Assembly (NCBI GenBank): GCA_965248735.1 | Contig: OZ252146.1 | Coordinates: forward strand, 3,038,001 to 3,102,000 | Direction: 5' to 3' | From: Aldehydirespirator sp965248735 | GTDB lineage: Bacteria; Actinomycetota; Acidimicrobiia; Acidimicrobiales; Aldehydirespiratoraceae | Length of the DNA stretch: 64,000 bases | In this document: piece by piece, positions 1 through 9,045 of the stretch | Layout of the letters: each line of letters starts with the position of its first letter | Position numbering within the stretch: the first letter of the stretch is position 1 | The notes under the pieces: model-generated | The model's database searches: none | What the model was told of the DNA's origin: nothing | The model's input: the letters and a program-made list of their open reading frames with translations, nothing else | Made by a program: the position numbers and the translations under genes

Positions 1-1
1 A

Positions 2-2995
2 CCGGAGCGTCACTTTGCCCTGGGGCCCAACGGGCCGACGGGCGAGATCCTGCCTGGTCGCCGGCCGAGCGAGTCCTTCATTCCCGTACCGGTCAGTAAG
101 AAGCGCGGCAAGAAAGGTGGCCCTGAGCAGGAGTCCCTCGAACTCTTCGACACCACCGGCGAGCGTCGGGAGCAGAACAGCCTCATCAATGACATGCGGC
201 AGCGGGTCGAACTTTGGCGGGGCCGCGGCTACCCACACGTGACCCCGATCAGTCGCAAGCTCATGCAGCACTGGGCGGATCCGACGCGAGAAGAGCGGGT
301 GCTGTTCTGCCAGCGTGAGGCTGCGGAGACAGCCATCTACCTCGCTGAGGTCGCCGGTCGCCGCGGTGAGCCCGACTTCCGGACCCGAATCGACCCGGAG
401 AACGACCTTCACAACAACGGACTCCCACGTATCGCTGTGAAGATGGCCACTGGTGCTGGGAAGACGATCGTGATGTGCATGCTCATCGCGTGGCAGGTGT
501 GCAACAAGGCATACAACAAGCGCGACGCCCGTTTTACGAGCCGGTTCCTTGTCATTGCACCCGGCATTACGATCCGCGACCGTCTTCGAGTGCTGTTCCC
601 TCACGACGACGGCAACTACTACGACTTCCAAGGCCTCGTCCCGAACGACCTTCGCAATCTGCTCGACGACGCTGCGATCGTCATCACGAACTACCACACG
701 TTCCTCCCGAAGCTGGGCAAGGAGTTCGGCGGCGTCTCTAAGAACACCCGCCTGATCCTCACAGGCGGCGAGGATGACGGTCGATTCCACGAGTCCGGTG
801 AGGACGTGGTCGACCGCATCATGCGAGACCTCTCCAGCCGGGGGAAAGGCGAGGTCATCGTCATCAACGACGAGGCGCACCACTGCTACCAGGACAAGCC
901 GCTTGATTCCAGCACCGGGGCCTCGAAGCTCAAGAAGGACGACAAGGAGCGCAACGAGCACGCCCGAGTCTGGTTTCGTGGCATCGAAGCGGTAGCTGAC
1001 CGAGTTGGAGTGAAGACCGTCTATGACCTCTCGGCTACGCCGTTCTATCTCAGCGGCTCGGGCTACCACGAGGGCTTCATCTTCCCGTGGGTAGTCAGCG
1101 ACTTCTCGCTGATGGACGCCATCGAGTCGGGCATCGTGAAAGTGCCCCGCATCCCGGTCGACGATGACGTCAGGAACACGGACCAGCCGACCTACCTGGC
1201 ACTCTGGCAGCACGTCGGCGATCAGCTTCCGAAGAAGAAGGGGAGGAGGGCGGAGTCGGACTCCGGCTGGGTGCCACCACCCGTGCTTGAGGGAGCTCTG
1301 AGGTCGCTATATCGCAGCTACGAAAAGCGACATGAGCAGTGGAAGGACGAGCTCGAAGCGCTCGGAGAACCTCCGCCGGTGATGATCGTCGTCTGCCCCA
1401 ACACGATCGTCTCAAAACTCGTGTACGACTGGATCGCCGGACAGGAGATCGAGTTACCCGACGGCCGCGAGATCATACGCCCGGGTCACCTGCCACTGCT
1501 CAGCAACGTCGATGGCGGCGACTGGATCGACCGACCACCCACGATCATCGTCGACTCCGCCCAGCTTGAGTCCGGCGAGGCATTGAAGGGCGACTTCAAG
1601 GACGCCGCTGCGAAGGAGCTCGAAGTCTTCAAGTCCGAGTACCGTGCCCGCAATCCTGGCGCTGACGTCGACCAGTTGACGGACCAAGACATCCTGCGCG
1701 AGGTCCTCAACACCGTCGGCAAGAGGGGCAAGCTAGGGGAAACCGTCCGCTGCGTTGTGTCGGTTGCGATGCTCACCGAGGGCTGGGACGCCAACACCGT
1801 CACCCACATCCTCGGCATTCGGGCGTTCGAGAGCCAGCTGCTGTGCGAGCAGGTGGTCGGCCGTGGTCTACGCCGCCGCAGCTACGTCCCAAACGAGGGA
1901 GGGAGGTTCGAGCCTGAGTACGCCGAGGTCTACGGCGTGCCGTTCGCCTTCATCCCCACCGATCGCGAGGTTCAGCCGCAGAAGCCTCCGAGGTCACCCG
2001 TTGAGGTCTTCGCTGTCGATGATCGCCACGATCTCCGCATCGAGTTTCCGAAGCTCAATGGTTATCGCGTCGAGCTTCCCGAAGCGCCCGTGGAGTTCGA
2101 CTACGAGCACACAACGCCGATAGCCGTTGACGAGTTGCTGGTAGCGACGTGGACTGAGGCCCAAGGCATCGTTGGTGAGGCCGATGAGGCCGAACTTGAG
2201 ATCGTCAAGCACGCTCGTCGGCAGGAGATCGCCTTCAACGTGGCGGCCGAGGTGCTGACGCGCCATTTCCCGGGTCACGCTGGTGCGCTGAAGCCATGGC
2301 TCTTCCCTGAGCTGCTACGCATCACCAAGCAGTGGTACGACGAGAAGCTCACCTTCGCGCCGGGGAACGACCCCGGTCTGCTTCTGCTTGCCGAACCGAA
2401 GGCGTGGGCAGCCGAAGCCATCTACAACGCCGTCGTGCAGTACCCCGATGCCCGCAACAAAGTCTTGCTCCCTCTGTACCGCCGGTTCGACAGCGAGGGC
2501 TCTACCGACGATGTCGACTTTCTCTCCCGGAAGGTGGTCGTCGAGGCGAAGAAGTCACCCGTCAACCTAGTGGTGCTAGATGGCCCCCGCGGCAACACCT
2601 GGGAGGAGACGGTAGCCGCGCTTCTCGAAGCAAACCACGAGGTGCACTCGTATGTCAAGAACGACCACCTCGGCTTCGAGATCCCGTACGTCCATGCAAG
2701 CAAGAGCCACCAGTACCTCCCAGACTTCCTCGTGCGCCTCAAGAAGCAGGAAGAGGAGGACGTCGACCGGACCCTCATCATCGAGGTGTCCGGTGGCCAG
2801 AAGAGTCCTGGTCCCACCACCGCGAAGGCTGAGACTGCTCGCAACCAGTGGTGCACCGCCGTGAACAACGACGGCGGTTGGGGCCGCTGGGGCTACGTCG
2901 AGATCGACACCATGGTCAACGCCGAGCAACGTATTGCCCGTGCGATCACGCTGCTCTACGCCGACGCCCCGATCATCGGCGAGCCGGTGATCTGA
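2..2995 (+). CDS. Type III Res-like helicase-endonuclease (BPTD_3080-like), 5' partial
   Basis: Restriction subunit of a two-gene type III-like restriction-modification system: an ATP-driven DNA helicase/translocase with a C-terminal nuclease region. The frame is open from the second base. Residues before the first ATG (GRRPSESFIPVPV) look like real family sequence, so the true start lies left of the window and the ATG at 194 is internal. SF2 helicase motifs are visible: Walker A MATGAGKT (near base 443), motif II NDEAH (865), motif III LSATP (1028) and motif VI EQVVGRGLRRR (1848). Near 2716 PDFLV is followed by LIIEVSG, where many PD-(D/E)XK nucleases read E-x-K, so the catalytic lysine is displaced or missing. 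The methyltransferase gene begins 11 bases after the stop, which implies one operon. The family name is from motif recognition. Confidence 0.88.
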   Translation, partial: PERHFALGPNGPTGEILPGRRPSESFIPVPVSKKRGKKGGPEQESLELFDTTGERREQNSLINDMRQRVELWRGRGYPHVTPISRKLMQHWADPTREERVLFCQREAAETAIYLAEVAGRRGEPDFRTRIDPENDLHNNGLPRIAVKMATGAGKTIVMCMLIAWQVCNKAYNKRDARFTSRFLVIAPGITIRDRLRVLFPHDDGNYYDFQGLVPNDLRNLLDDAAIVITNYHTFLPKLGKEFGGVSKNTRLILTGGEDDGRFHESGEDVVDRIMRDLSSRGKGEVIVINDEAHHCYQDKPLDSSTGASKLKKDDKERNEHARVWFRGIEAVADRVGVKTVYDLSATPFYLSGSGYHEGFIFPWVVSDFSLMDAIESGIVKVPRIPVDDDVRNTDQPTYLALWQHVGDQLPKKKGRRAESDSGWVPPPVLEGALRSLYRSYEKRHEQWKDELEALGEPPPVMIVVCPNTIVSKLVYDWIAGQEIELPDGREIIRPGHLPLLSNVDGGDWIDRPPTIIVDSAQLESGEALKGDFKDAAAKELEVFKSEYRARNPGADVDQLTDQDILREVLNTVGKRGKLGETVRCVVSVAMLTEGWDANTVTHILGIRAFESQLLCEQVVGRGLRRRSYVPNEGGRFEPEYAEVYGVPFAFIPTDREVQPQKPPRSPVEVFAVDDRHDLRIEFPKLNGYRVELPEAPVEFDYEHTTPIAVDELLVATWTEAQGIVGEADEAELEIVKHARRQEIAFNVAAEVLTRHFPGHAGALKPWLFPELLRITKQWYDEKLTFAPGNDPGLLLLAEPKAWAAEAIYNAVVQYPDARNKVLLPLYRRFDSEGSTDDVDFLSRKVVVEAKKSPVNLVVLDGPRGNTWEETVAALLEANHEVHSYVKNDHLGFEIPYVHASKSHQYLPDFLVRLKKQEEEDVDRTLIIEVSGGQKSPGPTTAKAETARNQWCTAVNNDGGWGRWGYVEIDTMVNAEQRIARAITLLYADAPIIGEPVI

Positions 2996-3006
2996 AGGAG
3001 AGACCT

Positions 3007-5649
3007 GTGACACGTAAGAGCGCAGCCAAAGGACCCACGCCGATTGAAGCCATCACACACAACGTCACCCGCGCCAACATCCCCACCGCTGACGCACACG
3101 ACCTGGTCTCGCCCGAGGTGGAGGAGATGGTGCAGGTTGTCTACCCGCGCGACCTCCGCTCGCCGATGCTGGTGTGGAAGGGCAAGGAGGTACTCGACGA
3201 GACCGACCTCCAGGTCGACGCCCCGCCGCTGTACATCCAGGAGAAGATCGACCCCCGCGTCCTGATCGAGAACCTTCGCAAGACGGCCAGGGAGGGCGAA
3301 CTCGAGCCAGAACTCACTCTCTTCGAGACATTCGACGGACTCAGCGAACTCGATCTTGTCGAGTTCTACAAGCACTCCGCCAACTGGTCAAACCGCATGA
3401 TCCTGGGCGACAGCCTGCAGGTCATGGCGAGCCTTGCCGAGCGCGAACGGCTCCGCGGCAAGGTCCAGATGATCTACATCGACCCCCCATACGGCATCAA
3501 GTTCGGGTCGAACTGGCAAGTGTCCGCTCGTCACCGGAGTGTGAGGGATGGGAACGTCGAGGACGTCGCTCGTGAGGCCGAGCAGATACGCGCATTTCGC
3601 GATACCTGGGAACTTGGAATTCACAGCTACTTGACCTATATGCGCGATCGTCTCATAGTCGCGCGCGACCTATTGACGCAGTCGGGATCAGTGTTCGTTC
3701 AGATCGGCGACGAGAACGTTCATCTTGTTCGTTCGGTAATGGACGAGGTCTTCGGTGCCGAGAATTTCGTTGCTCTCATCGCGCTTACTAAGAGTGGAGG
3801 CGGACTTGATTCGGTGGTCCGTATTCCGACGCGTCTGGATTACCTTGTTTGGTATGGAAGAGGGCCGGAAGCAACCAAATATCGTCCACTCTTTGAAGAA
3901 CGCTCCGACGATACTGAAGCAGGTTTCACACAGTTGATGCTCCCTGACTCATCCACGCGCTCGATGACACCGGAAGAGAGGTCCGGCGCCGTGCCGCTAC
4001 CACCGGGCGCTCGGGTCTTCCGCACGGAGTCGCTGACGAAGCCCGGTCCTGGTAGCAGGTACACGATTGAGTGGGAGGGGAAGGAGTACACATCCGGAGG
4101 TCGGTGGTGGGGCAATCCCAAGGAGAAGATCGAGCGGCTCTTGGCCATCGGTCGCGTCAGATCCTTTGGCAACACACTGAGGTTCATTCGATTCGTAGAC
4201 GATTTTGGCCTGAGTCGCCTAAGTAACTTGTGGGATAGCATCGGTGGCGCGCCGAACCCTGTCTACGTGGTTCAGACCAACGACAAGATCGTTGAGCGGT
4301 GCATCTTGATGACCACTGATCCTGGGGATCTTGTGCTCGATCCGACCTGCGGTTCCGGGACAACCGCGGCGGTCGCCGAGCGGTGGGGGCGTAGGTGGAT
4401 TACCGTTGACTCGTCCCGCGTGGCACTCGCCGTTGCCCGGCAGCGGCTGATGGCTACTCACTTCCCCTATTTCCTTCTAACAGACTCTGCTGAGGGTCGC
4501 GCAAGGGAAAGCAAGATCGTCGGACGGCCGCTGGCTACGGATGGGACTGGCCAGGATGTGCGGCTCGGCTTCGTCTACGAACGGCGACCGCGCGTCACGA
4601 TTGCGGGCATCGCCGACAACCCTGACGTGCGGCCAGGCATGAGCGAGGAGGAGCTGCGAGCGGCGATAGTTCGGCACTCCACGTCGGAGATCCTCTATGA
4701 CCGCCCCCTCACAGACTCGCGAAGAGTGCGGGTCTCAGGCCCGTTCACGGTCGAGAGCCTGTCCCCACATCGGAACCGGTCGGCGAGTGCTGAAACCCGC
4801 CTCCGCGGTGCCAGTGACGATTCGATCGCTGATTTCGTAGGCACGATTCTTGAGAATCTGCGCGAATCCGGGATCCAGAACGGCATGCGCGCCGAGCGGC
4901 TAGAATTCGAGCTGGTTGAGCCACACGCAGGCATCCACGTTCAAGCGGTGGGTTCACGCGAGGCGCCTGGTTCCGATGGTGTCGGCCGCGCTGGCATTTG
5001 TATTGGACCACAGTACGGAACTGTGGGAGCTGCTTTCGTCAAGGATGCCGCTCGGGAAGCTGGGAGGGACAAGAGCCTCGACCTGTTGTGCATACTCGCA
5101 TTCGCGTTCGATCCGCAGGTGCTCAACTCGGACGAGGAGTACATCGCAGCGAACGAGAGTTTCGACGTAGCTGGGATGCGGTCCCTCGGCCGGGTCCCAG
5201 TCCTCCTTGTGCGGATGAACTCAGACCTTCTCATGGGTCAGCAACTGGCGGCAAAGGCTGGCGGCAATCTCTTCACGACGTTCGGTGAACCCGACATCCA
5301 CATCGCTGTCTACGGTGAGAACGTCACCGTAGAGCTTCGTGGCGTCGATGTCTATGACCCGAACACCGGGGTGGTGCGGTCGGACCGGACCGACAAGGTC
5401 GCGCTCTGGGTGATCGACACCGACTACGACGGAGAGAGCTTCTTCGTCCGTCATTGCTACTTCACCGGCGGCCAAGACCCGTACAAGCGCTTGAAGACAG
5501 CACTGCAGGCCGACATCAATGAGGAGGCGTGGAAGAGCCTCTACTCGACAGTGAGTCGGCCGTTCCCCAAGCCGTCAACCGGGAGCATCGCCGTGAAGGT
5601 CATCAACGACTACGGCGACGAGGTCGTCAAGGTCTACAAGGTCGCGTGA
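3007..5649 (+). CDS. Site-specific DNA methyltransferase, beta-class (type III Mod-like)
   Basis: SAM-dependent DNA methyltransferase, probably N6-adenine, protecting host DNA from the upstream Res protein. I chose the GTG start because AAGGAG lies six bases before it; an earlier in-frame codon at 2848 sits inside the res gene. The product is 880 residues. The catalytic motif DPPY (from residue 159) comes before the SAM-binding motif DPTCGSGTT (from residue 445), the order expected of beta-class/type III enzymes. The long C-terminal part (about 500-880) has no motif I recognise and may hold target recognition and Res contacts. The gene ends 54 bases before the tail of the convergent UvrD gene. 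Confidence 0.9.
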   Translation: MTRKSAAKGPTPIEAITHNVTRANIPTADAHDLVSPEVEEMVQVVYPRDLRSPMLVWKGKEVLDETDLQVDAPPLYIQEKIDPRVLIENLRKTAREGELEPELTLFETFDGLSELDLVEFYKHSANWSNRMILGDSLQVMASLAERERLRGKVQMIYIDPPYGIKFGSNWQVSARHRSVRDGNVEDVAREAEQIRAFRDTWELGIHSYLTYMRDRLIVARDLLTQSGSVFVQIGDENVHLVRSVMDEVFGAENFVALIALTKSGGGLDSVVRIPTRLDYLVWYGRGPEATKYRPLFEERSDDTEAGFTQLMLPDSSTRSMTPEERSGAVPLPPGARVFRTESLTKPGPGSRYTIEWEGKEYTSGGRWWGNPKEKIERLLAIGRVRSFGNTLRFIRFVDDFGLSRLSNLWDSIGGAPNPVYVVQTNDKIVERCILMTTDPGDLVLDPTCGSGTTAAVAERWGRRWITVDSSRVALAVARQRLMATHFPYFLLTDSAEGRARESKIVGRPLATDGTGQDVRLGFVYERRPRVTIAGIADNPDVRPGMSEEELRAAIVRHSTSEILYDRPLTDSRRVRVSGPFTVESLSPHRNRSASAETRLRGASDDSIADFVGTILENLRESGIQNGMRAERLEFELVEPHAGIHVQAVGSREAPGSDGVGRAGICIGPQYGTVGAAFVKDAAREAGRDKSLDLLCILAFAFDPQVLNSDEEYIAANESFDVAGMRSLGRVPVLLVRMNSDLLMGQQLAAKAGGNLFTTFGEPDIHIAVYGENVTVELRGVDVYDPNTGVVRSDRTDKVALWVIDTDYDGESFFVRHCYFTGGQDPYKRLKTALQADINEEAWKSLYSTVSRPFPKPSTGSIAVKVINDYGDEVVKVYKVA

Positions 5650-5703
5650 GAAACATCGACCAGACGAGGACCGTTACCGGAGTTCTGGAGCGCTGAAAGG
5701 CGC

Positions 5704-8436
5704 CTATCTAGCCCTCGCCTTGCAGATCGTGCGAACCTCGCACGTACGGCATTTTGCGCCCGGTGAAGGTTTGAAGTCTCGGTCGCGCATTCTGGTCGCT
5801 GCTTCCTCAACGGTCCCTTCGGCTGACGCAAGGCTGCTCGCGTCGACGGCGATGCCCTCACGCGTGCCGTTTAGATCGTGGAGGTACGCTGCGCGAACGT
5901 CGAGGCCTTCTCGCCGGCCAGCGTTGGCATACACCTGAAGCTGCAACTCGTACGGAGTGATGTCGCCGTCGGTTGAAGTCTTGTAGTCGACAATCGCGAG
6001 CCCCGTCGGTACACCACCCTCCTTGTCCAGGATCACATCGGCCCGGCCCAACACCGTCACCCCGTCAAGATGGAGCTCAAAGGGCCGCTCGGTCTCCCAC
6101 ACCCGGTGCAGGTCCGCCTCGTGGTTCTCGACGTAGTTGCCGATGAGGCGCCGAGCCGCGTCTTTCATCTTGCGGTGCCCGACCTTGTTCGCTGTCGGCA
6201 AGAAGAAGTGATCGTCCAGCATCTGGTCGAGCCTGTCCTTGGTCGGGGCGACCCCCGTCGTCTGCGTGTGTTCCGCGACCTGCCGGAGGAGATGATGTAC
6301 GGCCTTGCCGTAACCCAGTTCGGGCGCCAACCGAGGTTGGAAACCAACGAGGGTGCGCAATCGGTACGCCAGTCCGCAGTCGAGGAAGGACGCCATCTCG
6401 CTGAACGTGATCGCCAATGTGTCCTCATCGCCGTCGGACTGCGTCTCGATCGGAGGAAGCACGATGTCGTCCGGATCGATGTGAAGTTCCTCGAGTTCCT
6501 CCCAGTAGGGACTCGGCCGCACCGAATTCCTTGTGACTCGATCATGACGCGAGATGGACACCCAGTCGCGCGCCCGAGTAGCGGCCACGTAGAAGAGCCG
6601 CCGCTCGTCGGCGTCGGACCCTTCGTACCTGGCTGCATTGAAGAGTGTGCGCGGGACAAGCCAGTCCTGCTGCTGACCCGTGCGGGACGAAGGGAACCGA
6701 TTCGCGGTCAACGACGGGATGAAGACCGCAGGCCACTCAAGACCCTTGGCGCGGTGCACGGTGGTGATGTCGACAGCGTCGATGGTCAGATCCGGTTCGC
6801 CGTCGAACCCCTCGTACTCGCCTTGGGCGTAGTTCACCATGTGAATGGCGAGATTCTTGTAGTACCACTCGCCGCCCCACTCGCCCCCGACCTCGCCATG
6901 AACGTCGGTGTCCCGCCGAGCGCGGCGCCGGACACTCTCGTAGTCGGCTAGGAGCGAGGTGAAGCGAGCCAGCGTGCCCACCGCGTTGAGGCGGACTGGA
7001 TCATCGAAGTCCCAGTTGCGAACATCAAGCACGTCGAGCAATTCGTAGAAGTCACCGACCAGATCTGCGGTCCGGTCCGTGCGGGCAGAGTGGGTCCGCC
7101 ACTCCTTGAGCACCTTCTTGACCCGGTTCTCGTGGGGTTGGCCCCGAAGCTCGAAGATCGCCGTGTACTCCTTGAGTAGTGACGCAAGCTCAACCGGTTC
7201 GCCGTATTGGTAGGGCTCCCGCCAGTCGACACCACTCAACCAGCAGTAGGTCTTGGCCAATACGACCGCTTCGGGCTGGTCGAAGAGGCCCGTGCGCCCG
7301 CCCGGCTGAACCGGCACCTCGAACGTGCTGAACTGCTCAAGCAGACGCCCGTAGGCGGCCCGTGACCGGACGAGAATGCCGATGTCCCTGTAGGGAACGC
7401 CGGCCTCGTTCAGATCGAGTACCAGACTCGTGATCCAGCCGGCTTCTCCGATCTCGTCCTCCTCGCCCCACACGACCACCCGCGGACTCGACCCTTCGGT
7501 CGGTCGAGCCGGGTTCATCTCCTTCGCGAGACGGTTCGGGATGGACTGAGCGAAGCCGTTGGCCGCTTCGATGATCTCGGGACGGCTTCGACGGTTCGTT
7601 GTGATCTCGAACGTCGTCACCGGCTCGTACCTGCTTGCGAACGAGACGATGTTGCTCACGTCGGACCCGCGCCACTGGTAGATCGCCTGGTCGTCGTCCC
7701 CGACGACACAGAGTTCGGTGTCGGGCCCAGTGAGCCGCCTGATGAACTCTTCCTGGGCAGGGTTGACGTCCTGGTACTCGTCAACGATCAGAAATCGGAG
7801 CGTCTCGTGAACTCCGCTCGCGACGTCGGGCCGCTGAAGCTCTTCGACTGCGGCACGAATCTGCTGACCGTAGGTGAGCAGCCGGTATCGAGCGAGGGTG
7901 GCGTAGTAGTTCTCGAGGACGGTCCGGAAGTCGTCGGGCAGATCGTCGAGATCAAGCAGCTCGTTGTCGACCACCTCGACGCTTCGCAGGAATGTGCGAA
8001 TTGAAGCGAACAGTCGGTTCTTAGGATCGAACTGACGAACATTGAGCCGCCGCGCTTCCCGGCTGACGAAGGCGGCAAGCTGGTTCTCATCAAGGACGTC
8101 GTAGGTCTCGTACTTGGGGACATGCTGTTGGAGCAGCCGGAAGCAGTAGGCGTGAATCGTGCCGACAAAGAGGCCGTTCAGTCGGTCTAGGGCCTCGCGG
8201 CCCAGTCGCGTCACGACTCGTGCCTCAATTCGTTCCTTCAGCTCCGCCGCGGCGCGCTCGGTGAAGGTGAAGGCGACGATGGCATCCGGCCCAACGCCTT
8301 CGACCAGGAGATCGGCGACCCGCTGTGAGACGACTTCGGTCTTGCCTGACCCAGCCGACGCGATGATCTGCATGTGGGAACCACGGTGCTGAACTGCTCT
8401 GAGCGCATCGCCTTCAAGAGTTGGTGCTTCGCGCAA
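5704..8436 (-). CDS. UvrD/PcrA-type helicase with C-terminal PD-(D/E)XK Fe-S nuclease domain
   Basis: SF1 ATP-dependent 3'-5' helicase fused to a RecB/Cas4-type nuclease, a single-chain relative of AddAB/AdnAB-like end-processing enzymes. Helicase motifs: Walker A ASAGSGKT (residues 26-33), motif II VDEYQD (about 216), motif III GDDDQAIYQWRG (about 250) and motif VI FYVAATRAR. The nuclease domain shows GKAVHH, ADVILD, DYKTS (about 817) and QLQVYA. One cysteine in FLDC (about 686) and three in CRTCEVRTIC at the C terminus fit a 4Fe-4S staple. The start is TTG, preceded by GGAAGG nine bases upstream; an in-frame stop lies just before. At 910 residues it looks complete. It is convergent with the restriction operon, so it is a neighbour in the island and not a co-transcribed subunit. 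Confidence 0.88.
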   Translation of the reverse strand: MREAPTLEGDALRAVQHRGSHMQIIASAGSGKTEVVSQRVADLLVEGVGPDAIVAFTFTERAAAELKERIEARVVTRLGREALDRLNGLFVGTIHAYCFRLLQQHVPKYETYDVLDENQLAAFVSREARRLNVRQFDPKNRLFASIRTFLRSVEVVDNELLDLDDLPDDFRTVLENYYATLARYRLLTYGQQIRAAVEELQRPDVASGVHETLRFLIVDEYQDVNPAQEEFIRRLTGPDTELCVVGDDDQAIYQWRGSDVSNIVSFASRYEPVTTFEITTNRRSRPEIIEAANGFAQSIPNRLAKEMNPARPTEGSSPRVVVWGEEDEIGEAGWITSLVLDLNEAGVPYRDIGILVRSRAAYGRLLEQFSTFEVPVQPGGRTGLFDQPEAVVLAKTYCWLSGVDWREPYQYGEPVELASLLKEYTAIFELRGQPHENRVKKVLKEWRTHSARTDRTADLVGDFYELLDVLDVRNWDFDDPVRLNAVGTLARFTSLLADYESVRRRARRDTDVHGEVGGEWGGEWYYKNLAIHMVNYAQGEYEGFDGEPDLTIDAVDITTVHRAKGLEWPAVFIPSLTANRFPSSRTGQQQDWLVPRTLFNAARYEGSDADERRLFYVAATRARDWVSISRHDRVTRNSVRPSPYWEELEELHIDPDDIVLPPIETQSDGDEDTLAITFSEMASFLDCGLAYRLRTLVGFQPRLAPELGYGKAVHHLLRQVAEHTQTTGVAPTKDRLDQMLDDHFFLPTANKVGHRKMKDAARRLIGNYVENHEADLHRVWETERPFELHLDGVTVLGRADVILDKEGGVPTGLAIVDYKTSTDGDITPYELQLQVYANAGRREGLDVRAAYLHDLNGTREGIAVDASSLASAEGTVEEAATRMRDRDFKPSPGAKCRTCEVRTICKARAR

Positions 8437-9045
8437 TCGCCAGAACCTTCCGGAGGGTTACCGACCACTCGGCAAACTTCTCTCGTGTGATTCTGAGCCT
8501 ACCGACAACAGACGAGAGCCCGTAGAGCTGTCCGACACTGCACTTGGCGTCTGGGTCGGGCACCTGACGGCGAGTCGCTGCGTCTCCTAGCACACGCGAA
8601 CCCGACAGCTAGCACGCTGACCTAGCCCGCAGCCTTCAGGACAGCACGCAGGCCTTCTCGTCAGCGGCGTCCGCGACGGTCAGCGGCGGCTTGGCCGGGT
8701 GTCGCCACTTGGCGCCCTTCGCCCCGATGCCGCTCTGTCCCGAGCCAGCCGCTCCAGCCGAGGAGACCGATGTCGAGCACGCCGCCAGCTTCGAGGACCA
8801 TCGGGCCAAGTTCACCGCGGCCCTCAAAGCCCGAGATGAAGCGACCGCCACCGATCGCGACCCCAACCGGTGCCAACAAGCTTCAATCCCGCTCTTACTA
8901 ACAGGGCCTGACGCTCTCCACACCATGACACGGTGACTCCAAAGATGGGCACTCTCTCATACCGTCTACACTGCGCTCGCAAGACCAGCACCATTACAGC
9001 TTTATGGGGATGCAGGGGCCTCTCCGTAGCGAGAGGGGTCTACCA
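8437..9045. other. Intergenic stretch with one gene scrap
   Basis: About 600 bases between the divergent UvrD and AAA ATPase genes. The only recognisable content is the HNH-endonuclease tail remnant listed separately. The last 100 bases probably carry the ATPase promoter, but I could not pick out convincing -35/-10 boxes. Confidence 0.5.
8636..8720 (-). pseudogene. C-terminal scrap of an HNH endonuclease gene
   Basis: The minus strand reads AKWRHPAKPPLTVADA and then a divergent tail to a stop. This is almost the same as the C terminus of the intact HNH protein encoded at 12915-13601 (AKWRHPAMPPLTVADT). Nothing of the catalytic HNH core or the zinc ribbon is left upstream. It is a relic of a second copy and shows past duplication or recombination in this island. 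Confidence 0.6.

Noticed and set aside
194..2995. Start of the Res gene at the ATG in position 194
   Set aside because: The frame is open to the window edge, and the upstream residues look like family sequence, so the ATG is internal.
2848..3006. Extended N terminus of the methyltransferase from codon 2848
   Set aside because: It lies inside the res gene, has no family-like sequence, and a GTG with an AAGGAG site at 3007 explains the start.
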